From Pedobacter sp. BS3 (GTDB taxonomy: Bacteria > Bacteroidota > Bacteroidia > Sphingobacteriales > Sphingobacteriaceae): a stretch of DNA of 64,000 bases. A program made the position numbers and the translations under genes. Of this stretch, positions 10,509-20,559 are shown one piece after another; the first letter of the stretch is position 1; every line of letters begins with the position of its first letter. Where the stretch lies: the NCBI RefSeq assembly GCF_008274585.1, contig NZ_VTRT01000004.1, positions 186,001 through 250,000 on the forward strand, given 5' to 3'. The notes below the pieces were generated by a model, which worked only from the letters and a program-made list of their open reading frames with translations, did no database searches and was not told the DNA's origin.

Positions 10509-10542
10509 AAAAAAAGCGTCGGCCGTATTAAGGGCAGGCGCC
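10509..10542 (-). terminator. Possible leader attenuator hairpin before ilvE
   Basis: On the minus strand, GGCGCCTGCC-CTTAATAC-GGCCGACGC can pair imperfectly (about seven pairs, two mismatches) and is followed by seven T's, only about 12 nt before the ilvE ATG. This geometry resembles an intrinsic terminator inside a short leader and could attenuate ilv expression. No leader peptide ORF with branched-chain codons was found. Confidence 0.3.
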
Positions 10543-10568
10543 ACAACTTTTATAATTAAGTTGCAAAT

Positions 10569-10600
10569 CCAAGGTAGGTAGTTCAATTAATAGTGTCAAT
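10569..10600 (-). promoter_or_regulatory. Candidate ilv operon promoter
   Basis: On the minus strand ATTG-N20-TACCTTGG, one mismatch in each box from the Bacteroidota consensus TTTG-N19-21-TAnnTTTG. It would give a leader of about 60 nt for ilvE containing the hairpin at 10509-10542. The remainder of the gap up to 10806 is AT-rich with no other recognisable feature. Confidence 0.4.
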
Positions 10601-10806
10601 AGCTTGTATAAAATAATTGAAATTAGAATTTTATTTTGCTATATGCTGATTTATCCAAATTATTAAGTGAATATGTCGTGGTTTTTAAAAATATAAATAT
10701 ATTGATTGTATACCAAAGTTCAAAACGGTATACGGTTCAAATTTAATGATGAAGGTAAGATGATGCCTGTTTTCTGCGTAAAAATGAAATTTCTGCAAGA
10801 AAATTT

Positions 10807-10848
10807 AAAAAAAAGGCCGGCTGAATCTGTTCAGCCGGCCTTTTTTTT
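10807..10848. terminator. Strong bidirectional intrinsic terminator
   Basis: A perfect 11-bp GC-rich stem (GGCCGGCTGAA / TTCAGCCGGCC) with a 4-nt loop, flanked by A8 on one side and T8 on the other. It lies 14 bp past the atpC stop codon and would end the minus-strand atpDC transcript, separating it from the ilv operon. It could also work in the plus direction. Confidence 0.9.
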
Positions 10849-10861
10849 GCCTGATTTTGTG

Positions 10862-11107
10862 TTATTGATTAATGCCTTCGGCAAGCACTACAATAGAGTT
10901 ACGTAATGCCTCAATAACGCCTCCTTTTATAAACAAGGATTGTGAGTCTTTGCCATTTCTGATGATCACCTGGCCATCGTCAAGTGTAGAGATAATAGGC
11001 GCATGATCTTTCAGTATTTCAAAAGATCCGGCACTTCCCGGTACGGTGATCGAAGTGATCTCGCCTTCAAAAACGGTTTTATCAGGTGTTAATATTTCTA
11101 ATTTCAT
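10862..11107 (-). CDS. atpC: F1Fo ATP synthase epsilon subunit (short form)
   Basis: 81 residues: the N-terminal beta-sandwich (MKLEILTPDKTVFEGEI, then GSFEILKDHAPIISTL) with no C-terminal two-helix domain, against about 130-140 residues in E. coli. Short epsilon subunits are usual in Bacteroidota, as is an atpDC pair separate from the rest of the atp operon. Loss of the helical arm implies no epsilon-type inhibition of ATP hydrolysis. The start codon at 11107 is directly preceded by a palindromic repeat whose GAGAGGGG can act as the ribosome binding site. Confidence 0.93.
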   Translation of the reverse strand: MKLEILTPDKTVFEGEITSITVPGSAGSFEILKDHAPIISTLDDGQVIIRNGKDSQSLFIKGGVIEALRNSIVVLAEGINQ

Positions 11108-11197
11108 TGCCCCTCTCTTATCTCCCCAAAGGGGAGAGGATTAAAATAGTTATTTATAAGCCTTTCCTTTTCCTCCATTTTGGGGAGGCCGGTGGGG

Positions 11198-11200
<3 letters not shown>
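11108..11200. repeat. Pair of palindromes filling the atpD-atpC gap
   Basis: Two units: 11108-11143 (CCCCTCTC...CTCCCC AAAG GGGAG) and 11164-11200 (CCTCCATTTTGGGGAGG plus a CCGGTGGGG tail). The first abuts the atpC ATG and the second abuts the atpD TAG stop. Nearly the entire spacer is therefore repeat-derived. Confidence 0.65.
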
Positions 11201-12721
<1,521 letters not shown>

Positions 12722-12770
12722 TTATAAATCAACTGTTTATCCCCTTCAAATGGGCGTATTTTTTGGTCTG

Positions 12771-12801
12771 CAAAAATATGCTTTATTCACAACAACTCAA
12801 A
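12771..12801 (-). promoter_or_regulatory. atpDC promoter, Bacteroidota consensus
   Basis: Read on the minus strand: TTTG, 19 bp, TATTTTTG, an exact match to the TTTG-N19-TAnnTTTG consensus of the primary sigma factor in this phylum. It lies 68-98 bp upstream of the atpD ATG in the correct orientation. Confidence 0.7.
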
Positions 12802-12887
12802 CATCTAAATGCAGAAATTTATTTTTTGTGTAAAAAGCGAAAACTTGTCACGACATCAAGTGTTAATCAGAAGAAATACAGTTGGAA

Positions 12888-13118
12888 ATGAAGTGCTGGG
12901 GTAACTATAAAAAAACGCTTTTATTCGCCGTTCTGGGAATATTAATGAGCCAATCGGCCTGGGCTATGGATGTCATGGATGATGTATCTGTAGTTAAGCA
13001 CTGGTACACTCAACCTTTTATCGGATGCCTGGTTGTGCTCTTGTTAATATTTGTGCTGGTCTGGTGCAATGATTCCAAACATCATGACGGGCAGAAGGAG
13101 GGAAGATTTAAGGTATAA
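12888..13118 (+). CDS. Small membrane protein, function unknown
   Basis: 76 residues from the ATG at 12888 (an in-frame TTG two codons earlier is less likely). A signal-peptide-like N-terminus (KKTLLFAVLGILMSQSAWA) ends at an Ala-x-Ala site, then there is a short exposed stretch, one hydrophobic segment (PFIGCLVVLLLIFVLVW) and a charged tail. It is divergent from atpD. No family recognised. The single ORF with a clear signal peptide and TM segment supports it being real. Confidence 0.6.
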   Translation: MKCWGNYKKTLLFAVLGILMSQSAWAMDVMDDVSVVKHWYTQPFIGCLVVLLLIFVLVWCNDSKHHDGQKEGRFKV

Positions 13119-13134
13119 GGTTTATAGCCTATAG

Positions 13135-13440
13135 TCCGGAAAGTCGGAAAGTCGGAAAGTCGGAAAGTCCGGAAGTCGGAAAGTCCGGAAAGTCGGAAAA
13201 GACAAGAAAGTTTTAAGTTGTAAGTTTTACGTAGTACGTTTTAGGTAGAGAGCTAATAGAAACAAGAGTAAAGAAGCAAGAGACAAGAAAGGCTGGAAGG
13301 AGTAAAGTTTAGGGCTTAGGGTAGCTAATGGCTTATGGTTCATGGTTCATAGTCCGGAAAGTCCGAAAGACAGAAAAGACCGGAAGCGAGAAAGGTGGAA
13401 GGCAGAAGGTTTGAGGGCGTAAGGCGAACAATCCCGGGAT
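13135..13440. repeat. Tandem GGAAAGTC repeat and degenerate intergenic repeat block
   Basis: 13135-13200 carries about eight copies of an 8-bp unit (GGAAAGTC, some with an extra C). The following 240 bp is low-complexity purine-rich DNA made of short near-repeats (GGTTCATGGTTCATAG, AAGGTGGAAGGCAGAAGG). A similar block lies at 27535-27665 and shares the order of motifs. The interval 13119-13500 between two genes holds no ORF. Confidence 0.7.
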
Positions 13441-13500
13441 TTCACTTTGCTCAACGACACCGGCAAGACAAACTAACCAACTAATCATTACCTTTAAGCC

Positions 13501-14436
13501 ATGAAACGCATACTGGTAACGGGCAGCAACGGCTTATTGGGGCAAAAACTCACAGAACTTTTAGTAAAGCAACCTGATATCGTATTGATTGCTACATCCA
13601 AAGGCGAAGATCGTTATCCTGATCAGGATGGGTATTTGTACCGTTCACTTGATATTTCTGACGAGGCTGCCATTCGCCGGGTTGTTGCAGAAACCAATCC
13701 CGATGTGATCATCCATACAGCCGCAGTGACCAATGTTGATGTGTGCGAAGTGGATAAGCAGCAGTGTTATCATTTAAATGTACAGGTTGTGGCTAACCTG
13801 GCTGCCATTTGTTATGAGCACGATATTCACCTGATCCATCTTTCTACTGATTTTGTTTTTGACGGTGAAAACGGCCCTTACCGGGAAGATGATTTGCCTA
13901 ATCCCTTGAGCTATTACGGTTATACCAAGTACGAGGCGGAGAAAGTTTTGCAGAATGCTCCATGCCGGTGGACCATTGTGCGTACGATATTGGTTTATGG
14001 TATTTTGCAGGATATGAGCCGCAGCAATATTATTTTGTGGGCAAAGGGGGCGCTGGAAAAGCAGCAGCCTATCCGGGTGGTGAATGATCAGTGGCGAATG
14101 CCTACCCTTGCTGAAGACCTGGCGATGGCCTGCTTACTGATAGCTCAAAAAGAAGCGTATGGAATTTACCATATATCAGGCAAGGATATGATGAGTATTT
14201 TTGAGCTGGTTAACCGGGTTGCTGCCTTCTGGAAGCTCGATCAGTCATTGATTATACCGGTTTCATCAGATGAATTGAACCAGACGGCAAACCGTCCGGC
14301 AAAAACCGGGTTTATTCTGGATAAGGCAATTGCCGGTTTGAATTACCAGCCGCATAGCTTTGCAGAAGGATTAAGCGAGGTTGACCGGCAACTGAGCAGC
14401 CGGATAGCACAACGTGAAATTAATATTAAACACTAA
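13501..14436 (+). CDS. SDR/RmlD-like NAD(P)-dependent sugar-nucleotide reductase
   Basis: 311 residues. The extended SDR fold begins with the nucleotide-binding motif ILVTGSNGLLGQKL; further features are DVIIHTAAVTNVDVCE, the STDFVFDGENGPYRE loop and the catalytic YxxxK in YGYTKYEAEKVL. This pattern is that of dTDP-4-dehydrorhamnose reductase (RmlD) and related sugar-nucleotide reductases. No other rhamnose genes are nearby, so the substrate is uncertain. The peroxiredoxin gene starts 17 bp downstream, suggesting co-transcription. Confidence 0.85.
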   Translation: MKRILVTGSNGLLGQKLTELLVKQPDIVLIATSKGEDRYPDQDGYLYRSLDISDEAAIRRVVAETNPDVIIHTAAVTNVDVCEVDKQQCYHLNVQVVANLAAICYEHDIHLIHLSTDFVFDGENGPYREDDLPNPLSYYGYTKYEAEKVLQNAPCRWTIVRTILVYGILQDMSRSNIILWAKGALEKQQPIRVVNDQWRMPTLAEDLAMACLLIAQKEAYGIYHISGKDMMSIFELVNRVAAFWKLDQSLIIPVSSDELNQTANRPAKTGFILDKAIAGLNYQPHSFAEGLSEVDRQLSSRIAQREINIKH

Positions 14437-14453
14437 CACATAAATTAAATATC

Positions 14454-14915
14454 ATGGCACTAAAAAAAGGCGATAAAGCTCCTGCTTTTACATTAATTAG
14501 TTCTGAACTTAAAGAAGTCTCCCTGGATGATTACAAGGGTCGCAAGCTGGTTATCCACTTTTTCCCGATGGCCTTTACCGGCGTTTGCACCACGCAGCTT
14601 TGTACCATGCGTGATGATTTTGGTTATTATGAGGGTATAGGAGCGGGCATTATTGGTATTTCGGTGGATTCTCCTTTTACGTTGGCCAAGTTTAAAGCTG
14701 AGAATAATTACCAGTTCCCGTTGCTGTCTGATTTTAATAAAGAGGTTTCTAAGGCGTATGGTGCTTTTTATGATGAATTTGTTTTCGGATTGAAGGGTGT
14801 TGCTAAACGTGCAGCTTTTGTGGTAGACGAAAATCAGCAGATTGCTTATGCCGAAGTGTTGGATAATGCGGGCGATCTGCCGGATTTTGAAGCCATCAAA
14901 GCATCGCTGGGATAG
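14454..14915 (+). CDS. Peroxiredoxin (AhpC/TSA family, Bcp/PrxQ-like)
   Basis: 153 residues, thioredoxin fold. The peroxidatic Cys45 lies in FTGVCTTQLCTMRDD, with Cys50 five residues later, the spacing known for Bcp/PrxQ enzymes that form an intramolecular disulfide. It reduces hydrogen peroxide and organic peroxides with a thiol donor. No signal peptide, so cytoplasmic. Probably in one transcript with the upstream SDR gene and the downstream topoisomerase. Confidence 0.9.
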   Translation: MALKKGDKAPAFTLISSELKEVSLDDYKGRKLVIHFFPMAFTGVCTTQLCTMRDDFGYYEGIGAGIIGISVDSPFTLAKFKAENNYQFPLLSDFNKEVSKAYGAFYDEFVFGLKGVAKRAAFVVDENQQIAYAEVLDNAGDLPDFEAIKASLG

Positions 14916-14964
14916 TTTTCTGCCGGTTTTGAGAACATTTGTTCCGTAATTTGTTATTGGAGAT

Positions 14965-16026
14965 ATGACAGATACGGAACAACTGCTCCAGGAGAATCAT
15001 CTGATTTATCAAACCGATGCCACGCCTGGCATAAGTCGTAAAAAATCAGGTAAAAACTTTATTTATATTGATGCCAAAGGAAACAAGGTTACCGATGAGA
15101 GAACGTTGTTGCGGATAAAGCAACTGGTTTTGCCGCCGGCCTGGACCAATGTATGGATATCGCCCAAAGCGAATGCCCATTTGCAGGCAACCGGTGTGGA
15201 TGCTGCGGGCCGGAAACAGTACCGGTATCATACCGACTGGTGTAAATCGCGTAATCAGAATAAATTTTATCGCCTGCTTGAGTTCGGAACCAAGCTCCCT
15301 GAATTCAGGCGAAATCTGCGTAAAGACCTTCGCCGTCATCAGCTTGATGAGCGGAAGGTGCTGGCTATATCGGTAAGCCTCATGCAAAAAACGTTTATCC
15401 GTATTGGTAACGAATCATACAAGCAACTGTATGGAAGCTATGGGCTGAGCACACTTCGCGATAAGCATGTAAAAATAAACGGCAGCCGGATGAAACTGGC
15501 TTTTAAAGGAAAGAAAGGTGTTTTTCATGAGATTGAATTTTCTGACCGGACACTGGCCCGTTTGGTGAAGAAATGCCGCGATATCCCGGGGCAGGAACTG
15601 TTTCAATACTATACGGATAACGGTGAACGGCGCTCTATTGGCTCGGGGGCCATCAATAATTATATTAAAGAAATAACCTGTTGCGATTTTACGGCTAAAG
15701 ATTTCAGAACCTGGTACGGCACGCTCGAAGCGCTGAAATGTTATGCAGGTTTTGAGGCGCCGGGAAGTCAGACGCTATCGCGGAAGATAACTAATACCAT
15801 GCTGGACGAAGTGTCGGCAAAATTGGGTAACACCCGCAGTGTGTGTAAGAAATATTATGTTTTTCCGCCCCTGATCGAAGCTTATGAAGCAGGCAGGCTG
15901 CAACCGTATCTGAAAAAGCTGCATAACGATACGATCTCATCTACAGAAACGGGGCTGACGACGGATGAAAAAGTGCTGCTCAGCTTTTTAAAAGCTGAAC
16001 GGAAACTGGAGGGTAAAAAGAAATGA
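14965..16026 (+). CDS. DNA topoisomerase IB (poxvirus/bacterial type)
   Basis: 353 residues. The N-terminal bacterial TopIB domain has FIYIDAKGNKVTDERTLLRI and LPPAWTNVWISP. The catalytic domain carries GNESYKQLYGSYGLSTLRDKH, the Arg in TAKDFRTWYGT and the predicted nucleophile Tyr298 in VCKKYYVFPP. It relaxes positive and negative supercoils by a 3'-phosphotyrosyl intermediate, and bacterial homologues are scattered and mostly accessory. The start at 14965 is 49 bp past the peroxiredoxin stop. Confidence 0.93.
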   Translation: MTDTEQLLQENHLIYQTDATPGISRKKSGKNFIYIDAKGNKVTDERTLLRIKQLVLPPAWTNVWISPKANAHLQATGVDAAGRKQYRYHTDWCKSRNQNKFYRLLEFGTKLPEFRRNLRKDLRRHQLDERKVLAISVSLMQKTFIRIGNESYKQLYGSYGLSTLRDKHVKINGSRMKLAFKGKKGVFHEIEFSDRTLARLVKKCRDIPGQELFQYYTDNGERRSIGSGAINNYIKEITCCDFTAKDFRTWYGTLEALKCYAGFEAPGSQTLSRKITNTMLDEVSAKLGNTRSVCKKYYVFPPLIEAYEAGRLQPYLKKLHNDTISSTETGLTTDEKVLLSFLKAERKLEGKKK

Positions 16027-16081
16027 CACTGTTTTCCTTACTTAGTTGATGCTACTTTTGTTAATAAAAGGATTACCCTCC

Positions 16082-16378
16082 TTAAATACAGGTGAAGAAA
16101 GGTGTTATGCTAACTATCTCCATGGCTGCTGTTTTAAGCAACGGATCATTGTCAATAATTTCTGTCAGATGCTCATCCGACGAAACTTGTAAAATAATAT
16201 ACAGCCCGGTATCATTTAAGGTGTTGCCGTAAAACAATACACTGTTTTGCTTTTTCAGGCGATGGTAATAGGACTGATGAAGATTTCTATTCTTTTTATT
16301 GCCATTTTGTAGCTGCGCCTGCTCATCCATTGTTAAAACCAATGCAACATAATGCGGTTTAGAAAAATCGGTTGCCAT
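16082..16378 (-). CDS. YciI-like small protein
   Basis: 98 residues from the ATG at 16378; an upstream GTG at 16408 would add ten basic residues without support. The arrangement KPHYVALVLTM...QNGNKKNRNLHQSYYHRL, then VLFYGNTLNDTGLYIILQ, DNDPLLKTAAMEIVSI fits the ferredoxin-like YciI family (dimeric alpha+beta barrel, function generally unknown, some hydrolase-like). It is divergent from the AraC regulator and shares an intergenic region containing phased direct repeats, so it is a candidate target of that regulator. Confidence 0.7.
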   Translation of the reverse strand: MATDFSKPHYVALVLTMDEQAQLQNGNKKNRNLHQSYYHRLKKQNSVLFYGNTLNDTGLYIILQVSSDEHLTEIIDNDPLLKTAAMEIVSITPFFTCI

Positions 16379-16434
16379 CTGTTGTTTCTTTTTAACGTTC
16401 AAGTGCACAAAAGTGGATGAATAAAGCGGGACAG

Positions 16435-16473
16435 TTTTTATATCAAAAGGATGTTTTTTTATACCAAAAGGAT
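16435..16473. promoter_or_regulatory. Two 18-bp direct repeats spaced 21 bp: probable AraC-family operator
   Basis: TTTTTATATCAAAAGGAT at 16435-16452 and TTTTTATACCAAAAGGAT at 16456-16473 differ at one position. Their starts are 21 bp apart, two helical turns, as in classical AraC half-site pairs. They lie between the YciI-like gene (minus) and the AraC-type gene (plus), which starts 52 bp downstream. Confidence 0.6.
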
Positions 16474-16524
16474 TTTTAACACAAATTTTAAAATCATTTC
16501 CATTTTAATTGCCAATTTGCCCGT

Positions 16525-17514
16525 ATGGGTATGAATATTCGCGATAACTCCGGAATCTGGCAGGAAATAGGCGCCAGTTTTGACCTGTTCCTTATGCAAG
16601 CGCCGCTGGTGGCAGAACGGCGGGAGAAGTACAGCTTTTCCTTCGGGGATGCAGAGCTGGTACAGATCTCTATGCCGGATATTTTCATCGTATATGGCGA
16701 TATTCTGTTCAAGCATAGTCAATTGCATTTCCGCTCAACCGATATTCCGGATATGGTTGAACTGCACTTTGCCTTGTCCGGTAACGGAACGATGTATAAT
16801 TATATTGACCAGAGAAGATATTTTTTCGAGCCCAACCAGCACAATATTATTTATACACCGGAACTGGATGGTGTTGGAGAATATGATACCAAATGCAATT
16901 ACCGTTTTTTCGAGGTCCATTTTACCAAAGAGCGATTTCTGCAACTGGCAAAAGATTCGTGTAAAGCCCTCCAGGAATTTGCAGAACATGTGGCTTCCGG
17001 ACGCTATACACAGATAGCAGAGCGAAGTCTTCCTGTCTCCCTGGTCATGCATAACTGTATCCGGGATATTATGAACTGTGATCATACCGCTGGTTTAAAA
17101 CTGTTGTTCCTCCAGGCAAAGTGTATTGAATTGCTTGTTCTCCAGGCCGAGGCTTTTGAAAAGGCTGTTTCAAGAAAGCAGTCCCGGATATTGAAATCTG
17201 CATACGACAGAGACTGTATCTTCTACGCACGGGACTACCTGCTTCAGCATATTCACCAGCCACCCTCCATTGCACAACTGGCAAAAGTATGCGGGATCAA
17301 TGAATTTAAGCTAAAGCAGGGATTTAAGGAGGTGTTTGACAGCAGCATATATGGTTATCTGAATAATCATAAACTTGATCATGCTAAAGACCTGCTACTG
17401 GCAGGCAAGCCGATAAAGTCGGTTGCAGCAGAACTGGGATATTCGTCTGTTCAGCACTTTAATACCGCCTTCCGGAAGAAGTTTGCTGTTTCTCCGGGTA
17501 AAGTGAAATCATAA
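16525..17514 (+). CDS. AraC-family transcriptional regulator
   Basis: 329 residues. The N-terminal 200 or so form a cupin-like sensing domain of unknown ligand (MVELHFALSGNGTMYNYIDQ, then FFEPNQHNIIYTPELDG). The C-terminal 100 hold two helix-turn-helix motifs: PPSIAQLAKVCGINEFKLKQGF and PIKSVAAELGYSSVQHFNTAF, ending RKKFAVSPGK. The second matches the AraC signature. It is preceded by 21-bp-phased direct repeats, consistent with autoregulation. Confidence 0.92.
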   Translation: MGMNIRDNSGIWQEIGASFDLFLMQAPLVAERREKYSFSFGDAELVQISMPDIFIVYGDILFKHSQLHFRSTDIPDMVELHFALSGNGTMYNYIDQRRYFFEPNQHNIIYTPELDGVGEYDTKCNYRFFEVHFTKERFLQLAKDSCKALQEFAEHVASGRYTQIAERSLPVSLVMHNCIRDIMNCDHTAGLKLLFLQAKCIELLVLQAEAFEKAVSRKQSRILKSAYDRDCIFYARDYLLQHIHQPPSIAQLAKVCGINEFKLKQGFKEVFDSSIYGYLNNHKLDHAKDLLLAGKPIKSVAAELGYSSVQHFNTAFRKKFAVSPGKVKS

Positions 17515-17536
17515 AGCGGATGTATGTTTAAAGCGG

Positions 17537-17637
17537 TCAGATAACTGGCTTATCGGCAGATAAGTTACCGCTTTTGCTTGGTAATTTAACGGTAAACCGG
17601 CTTCCTTTGTCAAACTCACTTTGTACCTCAATACTAC
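17537..17637 (-). pseudogene. C-terminal scrap of a sensor histidine kinase
   Basis: About 30 codons in frame to a stop at 17537: SIEVQSEFDKGSRFTVKLPS followed by a 12-residue tail. This is the end of a HATPase_c domain (the usual GG-S-I-x-V-x-S-x-G-x-G-S-x-F-x-x-x-LP pattern). The rest of the kinase is missing; upstream the reading frame runs into kdpC sequence in another frame. In kdp operons a sensor kinase (KdpD) lies downstream of kdpC, so this may be the last part of kdpD left after an internal deletion. Confidence 0.6.
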
Positions 17638-18119
17638 ACTCTTTCTGTTCCGAACAGTCCCAACAATGGTTTTTCAGTGCTGGAAAGAATGAGCTGTTGC
17701 AGCTTGCCTTCAGAAATGCCACGAACCCTGGCAATACGTTTTACCTGTACTTTGGCTGCCTGTACGGAAATGTGCGGATCTAAACCACTGCCACTGGCTG
17801 TAACTAAATCGGAGGGAATATCCGGTTTATTGACGCCGGGATTGTGTGCTAAAAATGTATCAATTCTTGCCTGTACCGTTTTTAAGTAATCAGGATTGGT
17901 GGAGCCTTTGTTGCTGCCTGCCGAACCTGCGGCATTGTAATCTGTTGCAGAAGGACGGGAATAAAAATAATTGTCGTTTGTGAATTTTTGTCCGACGTTA
18001 GCATAATAAGTTTTACCGTTATGGATAATTACTTCGCCCTTACCCCTGTTATCTGCAAATTGTGCAACACCCAATACAATCAGGGTGTAAATACCTGAGA
18101 AAAATAAAAAGCAAACTAT
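17634..18119 (-). pseudogene. kdpC: KdpC (K+-transporting ATPase subunit C), truncated at both ends
   Basis: The frame reads IVCFLFFSGIYTLIVLGVAQFAD (the membrane helix), GKTYYANVGQKFTND, YFYSRPSATDYNAAGSAGSN and SGSGLDPHISVQAAKVQV.RIA, all typical of KdpC. The N-terminal dozen residues with the start codon are lost at about 18119, where the sequence becomes part of a SusC gene on the other strand. The usual C-terminal RVNVLELN block is cut after GTERV and joined to a histidine-kinase tail. kdpA and kdpB are not in the window, so no functional Kdp system is encoded here. Confidence 0.85.
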
Positions 18120-19019
18120 GGCTCACGCCTCATCAATCTGGGCAAAACCGAATCATACGGGTTTGAATTTACCCTTTCGGGCGATGTAATACGTTCCAAA
18201 AATTTTACCTGGAACTCTACATTTACATTATCAACCAACCGGCAAACGGTATTAGATATTGGCCCTTTGGTTAAAGTATCTATTGATAATAACGGCTATA
18301 GCGCTAATACCAACTATCTGGTTGTGGGCGTACCAATAGGGGCCAATTTTGGTGTAGACTATGCAGGGGTATGGCATAACCAGGCCGAAATTGATGCCGA
18401 ACTGGCCAAACCTGCCGGGCAGCGCACCATGGTATCGCCATCAGGTTTTTATAAACCTGGTAAGCCACGTTATGGTGATTATAACCACGATGGTAATCTT
18501 AATGCTGATGATTATCATTATCTGGGCACACCAAACCCAACTTTATATGGCGGTTTTGGTAACAGGTTCGCCTACAAAAATCTATCGCTTGATTTTTTCT
18601 TCCAGTATAACCATGGCGCTACTATGTACAATGCCATCGAGTTCTTTATGGGCGCAGGTGCTGAGTATACTAACCAGTTTGCTTACATGGTTAACCGCTG
18701 GACACCGTCAAACCCGACATCGGATATACCTGCGGTAAACTCACGGGATAATGTGCCAAGCTCTCGTTTTTTGCATGATGCTTCATTGATCCGTTTAAAA
18801 ACCGTGCAGCTTAATTATACCCTTAAAAAGGGATTGCCAAAAATCTTCAGGCAGGTTGATGTATTTTTTACTGCATCAAACCTTTTCCTGATAACTAAAT
18901 ACAACGGTTTTGATCCTGAAGTAAATAAAGGAGGCACCAACTCGCTTATCAGGGCTAAAGATGATGGGACTTATCCAAATGCCCGCGTATTTGCATTTGG
19001 TGTTAATGTTGGATTTTAA
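18111..19019 (+). pseudogene. SusC-type outer-membrane receptor, C-terminal fragment
   Basis: Open without a start codon from the breakpoint near 18111 to the stop at 19019, about 300 residues of the roughly 1000 expected. It shows SusC C-terminal barrel motifs: NYGSRLINLGKTESYGFEF, PRYGDYNHDGNLNADDYHYL, GTPNPTLYGGFGNRFAYKNL and a final strand ending FAFGVNVGF. The TonB box, plug and most of the barrel are absent. It precedes a SusD gene, as in intact PULs. Both it and the oppositely oriented kdpC lost their 5' ends at the same point. Confidence 0.9.
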
Positions 19020-19032
19020 TGAAACAAAGACA

Positions 19033-20516
19033 ATGAAAAAGCAAGTAAAACTATTATATATATTATCAACTGCATTGCTGCTATCGGCCTGTAGCAAAAA
19101 CCTGGTCGAAACACCTAAAGATGCCATTTCGCCCGATCAGTTTTTACCACTGAGGCGCAATGCATACAAGGCGTAAACGGTGTTTATTCCGGTCTGAATG
19201 ATTTATTTGGCCAGGAAGATCTGTGGAAATCAATAGAAGAAGGTACCGATGTGGTAATGTATCTGCCAACTAATGATGGCAACCAGGAATATACGCTGTC
19301 ACCTGGTGCGCCTGGTAACATATCAGGCGTATGGACCAAATGCTACAAGGCCATAACCCAGGCTAATCTGGTAATAAACCGAGTTGGTAAGGCACCCATT
19401 GGCGCTGCGCTAAAAAGCCGCCTTATTGGCGAGTGTAAGTATTTGCGTGCCTTACATTATTATATCCTTAGTAACTCATTCGGTGCAGTACCATTATGGA
19501 CAGATGAGCTTGATGTAACGGTGGTAAGCAGTTTACCCCGCACTCCGCTGGCAGACGTTCGCAAGCAGATCAAGGCCGACCTGACCGATGCCGCGGCAGA
19601 TCTGCCAACATCATATCCCGCTACGGATGTTGGCCGGGCTACCAGGGGGGCCGCTCTGGCCTTACTGGCAAAGGTTTACCTTTTTGATAAAGATTGGGCA
19701 AATGCTCAGAAATATGCACAGCAGGTGGTTGATCTTAACCAATATCAGCTGGTTAATTTTGCCAATCTGTTTGATATCAATAATGGTTTCAAGAATAATA
19801 AAGAGTCTATTTTTGAAATTCAGTTTAAACGTGATAATGCAACTAATACTAATGTAAAGGTGAACTATTATTACACCTGGTTTTTTCCGTTAAAAGATAG
19901 CAATAACAGAACCTATGCCGGGGTTGATTTCGGTTCGACCGTTTTACGCGGATATGAGAACTTTTACCCATCGGCCGTTTTTGTGAACATGTTTGATAAT
20001 GCTGATAAGCGCAAAGCCGTAACATTGGCTACCGGTTATAACGGTCAGAATTTTACACGCTTTATAAAACCCGGGCGGCCATGGTTTGGCGCCAAATTCT
20101 GGGATTTACAGGCAAACGACAGAAATAGCGGTAAGGATATTTACTTTCAGCGTTATGCAGATGTATTGCTGATACTGGCCGAGGCCGAAAATGAGCAGAA
20201 CAATACAACAGGTGCGCTTACCTGGATAAATAAAGTCAGGCTGGAGCATGGGGGCTTAACTACGCCGCTTTCGGGTTTAACGCAGGCCGATATACGAAAT
20301 GTGTTATTTACAGAACGTGCCATTGAGTTTGCCGGCGAGTTTCAACGTAAATGGGATCTGGCACGTTGGGGTAAATTAGTTGATGCTGTAAGATCAGTAG
20401 CTGCAGATAACCCTAAGGGAGCTGCAAATATTAAGGCCGAATATGCACTGTTCCCGGTACCCGATGCTGAAATAGTTAAAGACCCGAATTTGAAACCGCA
20501 GAACCCCGGGTATTGA
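19033..20516 (+). pseudogene. SusD/RagB-family lipoprotein with a frameshift
   Basis: Begins with a lipoprotein signal (KKQVKLLYILSTALLLSACSK), then the frame breaks near 19140 and continues in the next frame as GVNGVYSGLNDLFGQEDLW through to a normal C-terminus (FPVPDAEIVKDPNLKPQNPGY). Adding one T to the T5 run at 19140-19144 restores the frame (DQFFTTEAQCIQGVNG). Otherwise it has full-length SusD features, including CYKAITQANLVINRV and ERAIEFAGEFQRKWDLARW. This is either a genuine one-base deletion or a homopolymer sequencing error; the truncated susC upstream favours decay. Confidence 0.85.
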
Positions 20517-20559
20517 TAAAGAAGCTCTGAACCTAATTTAACCCTTAAATTTTTTAAGT

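Noticed and set aside
13135-13200. Tandem array considered as a CRISPR
   Set aside because: The unit is 8 bp with no spacers, and no cas genes are nearby.
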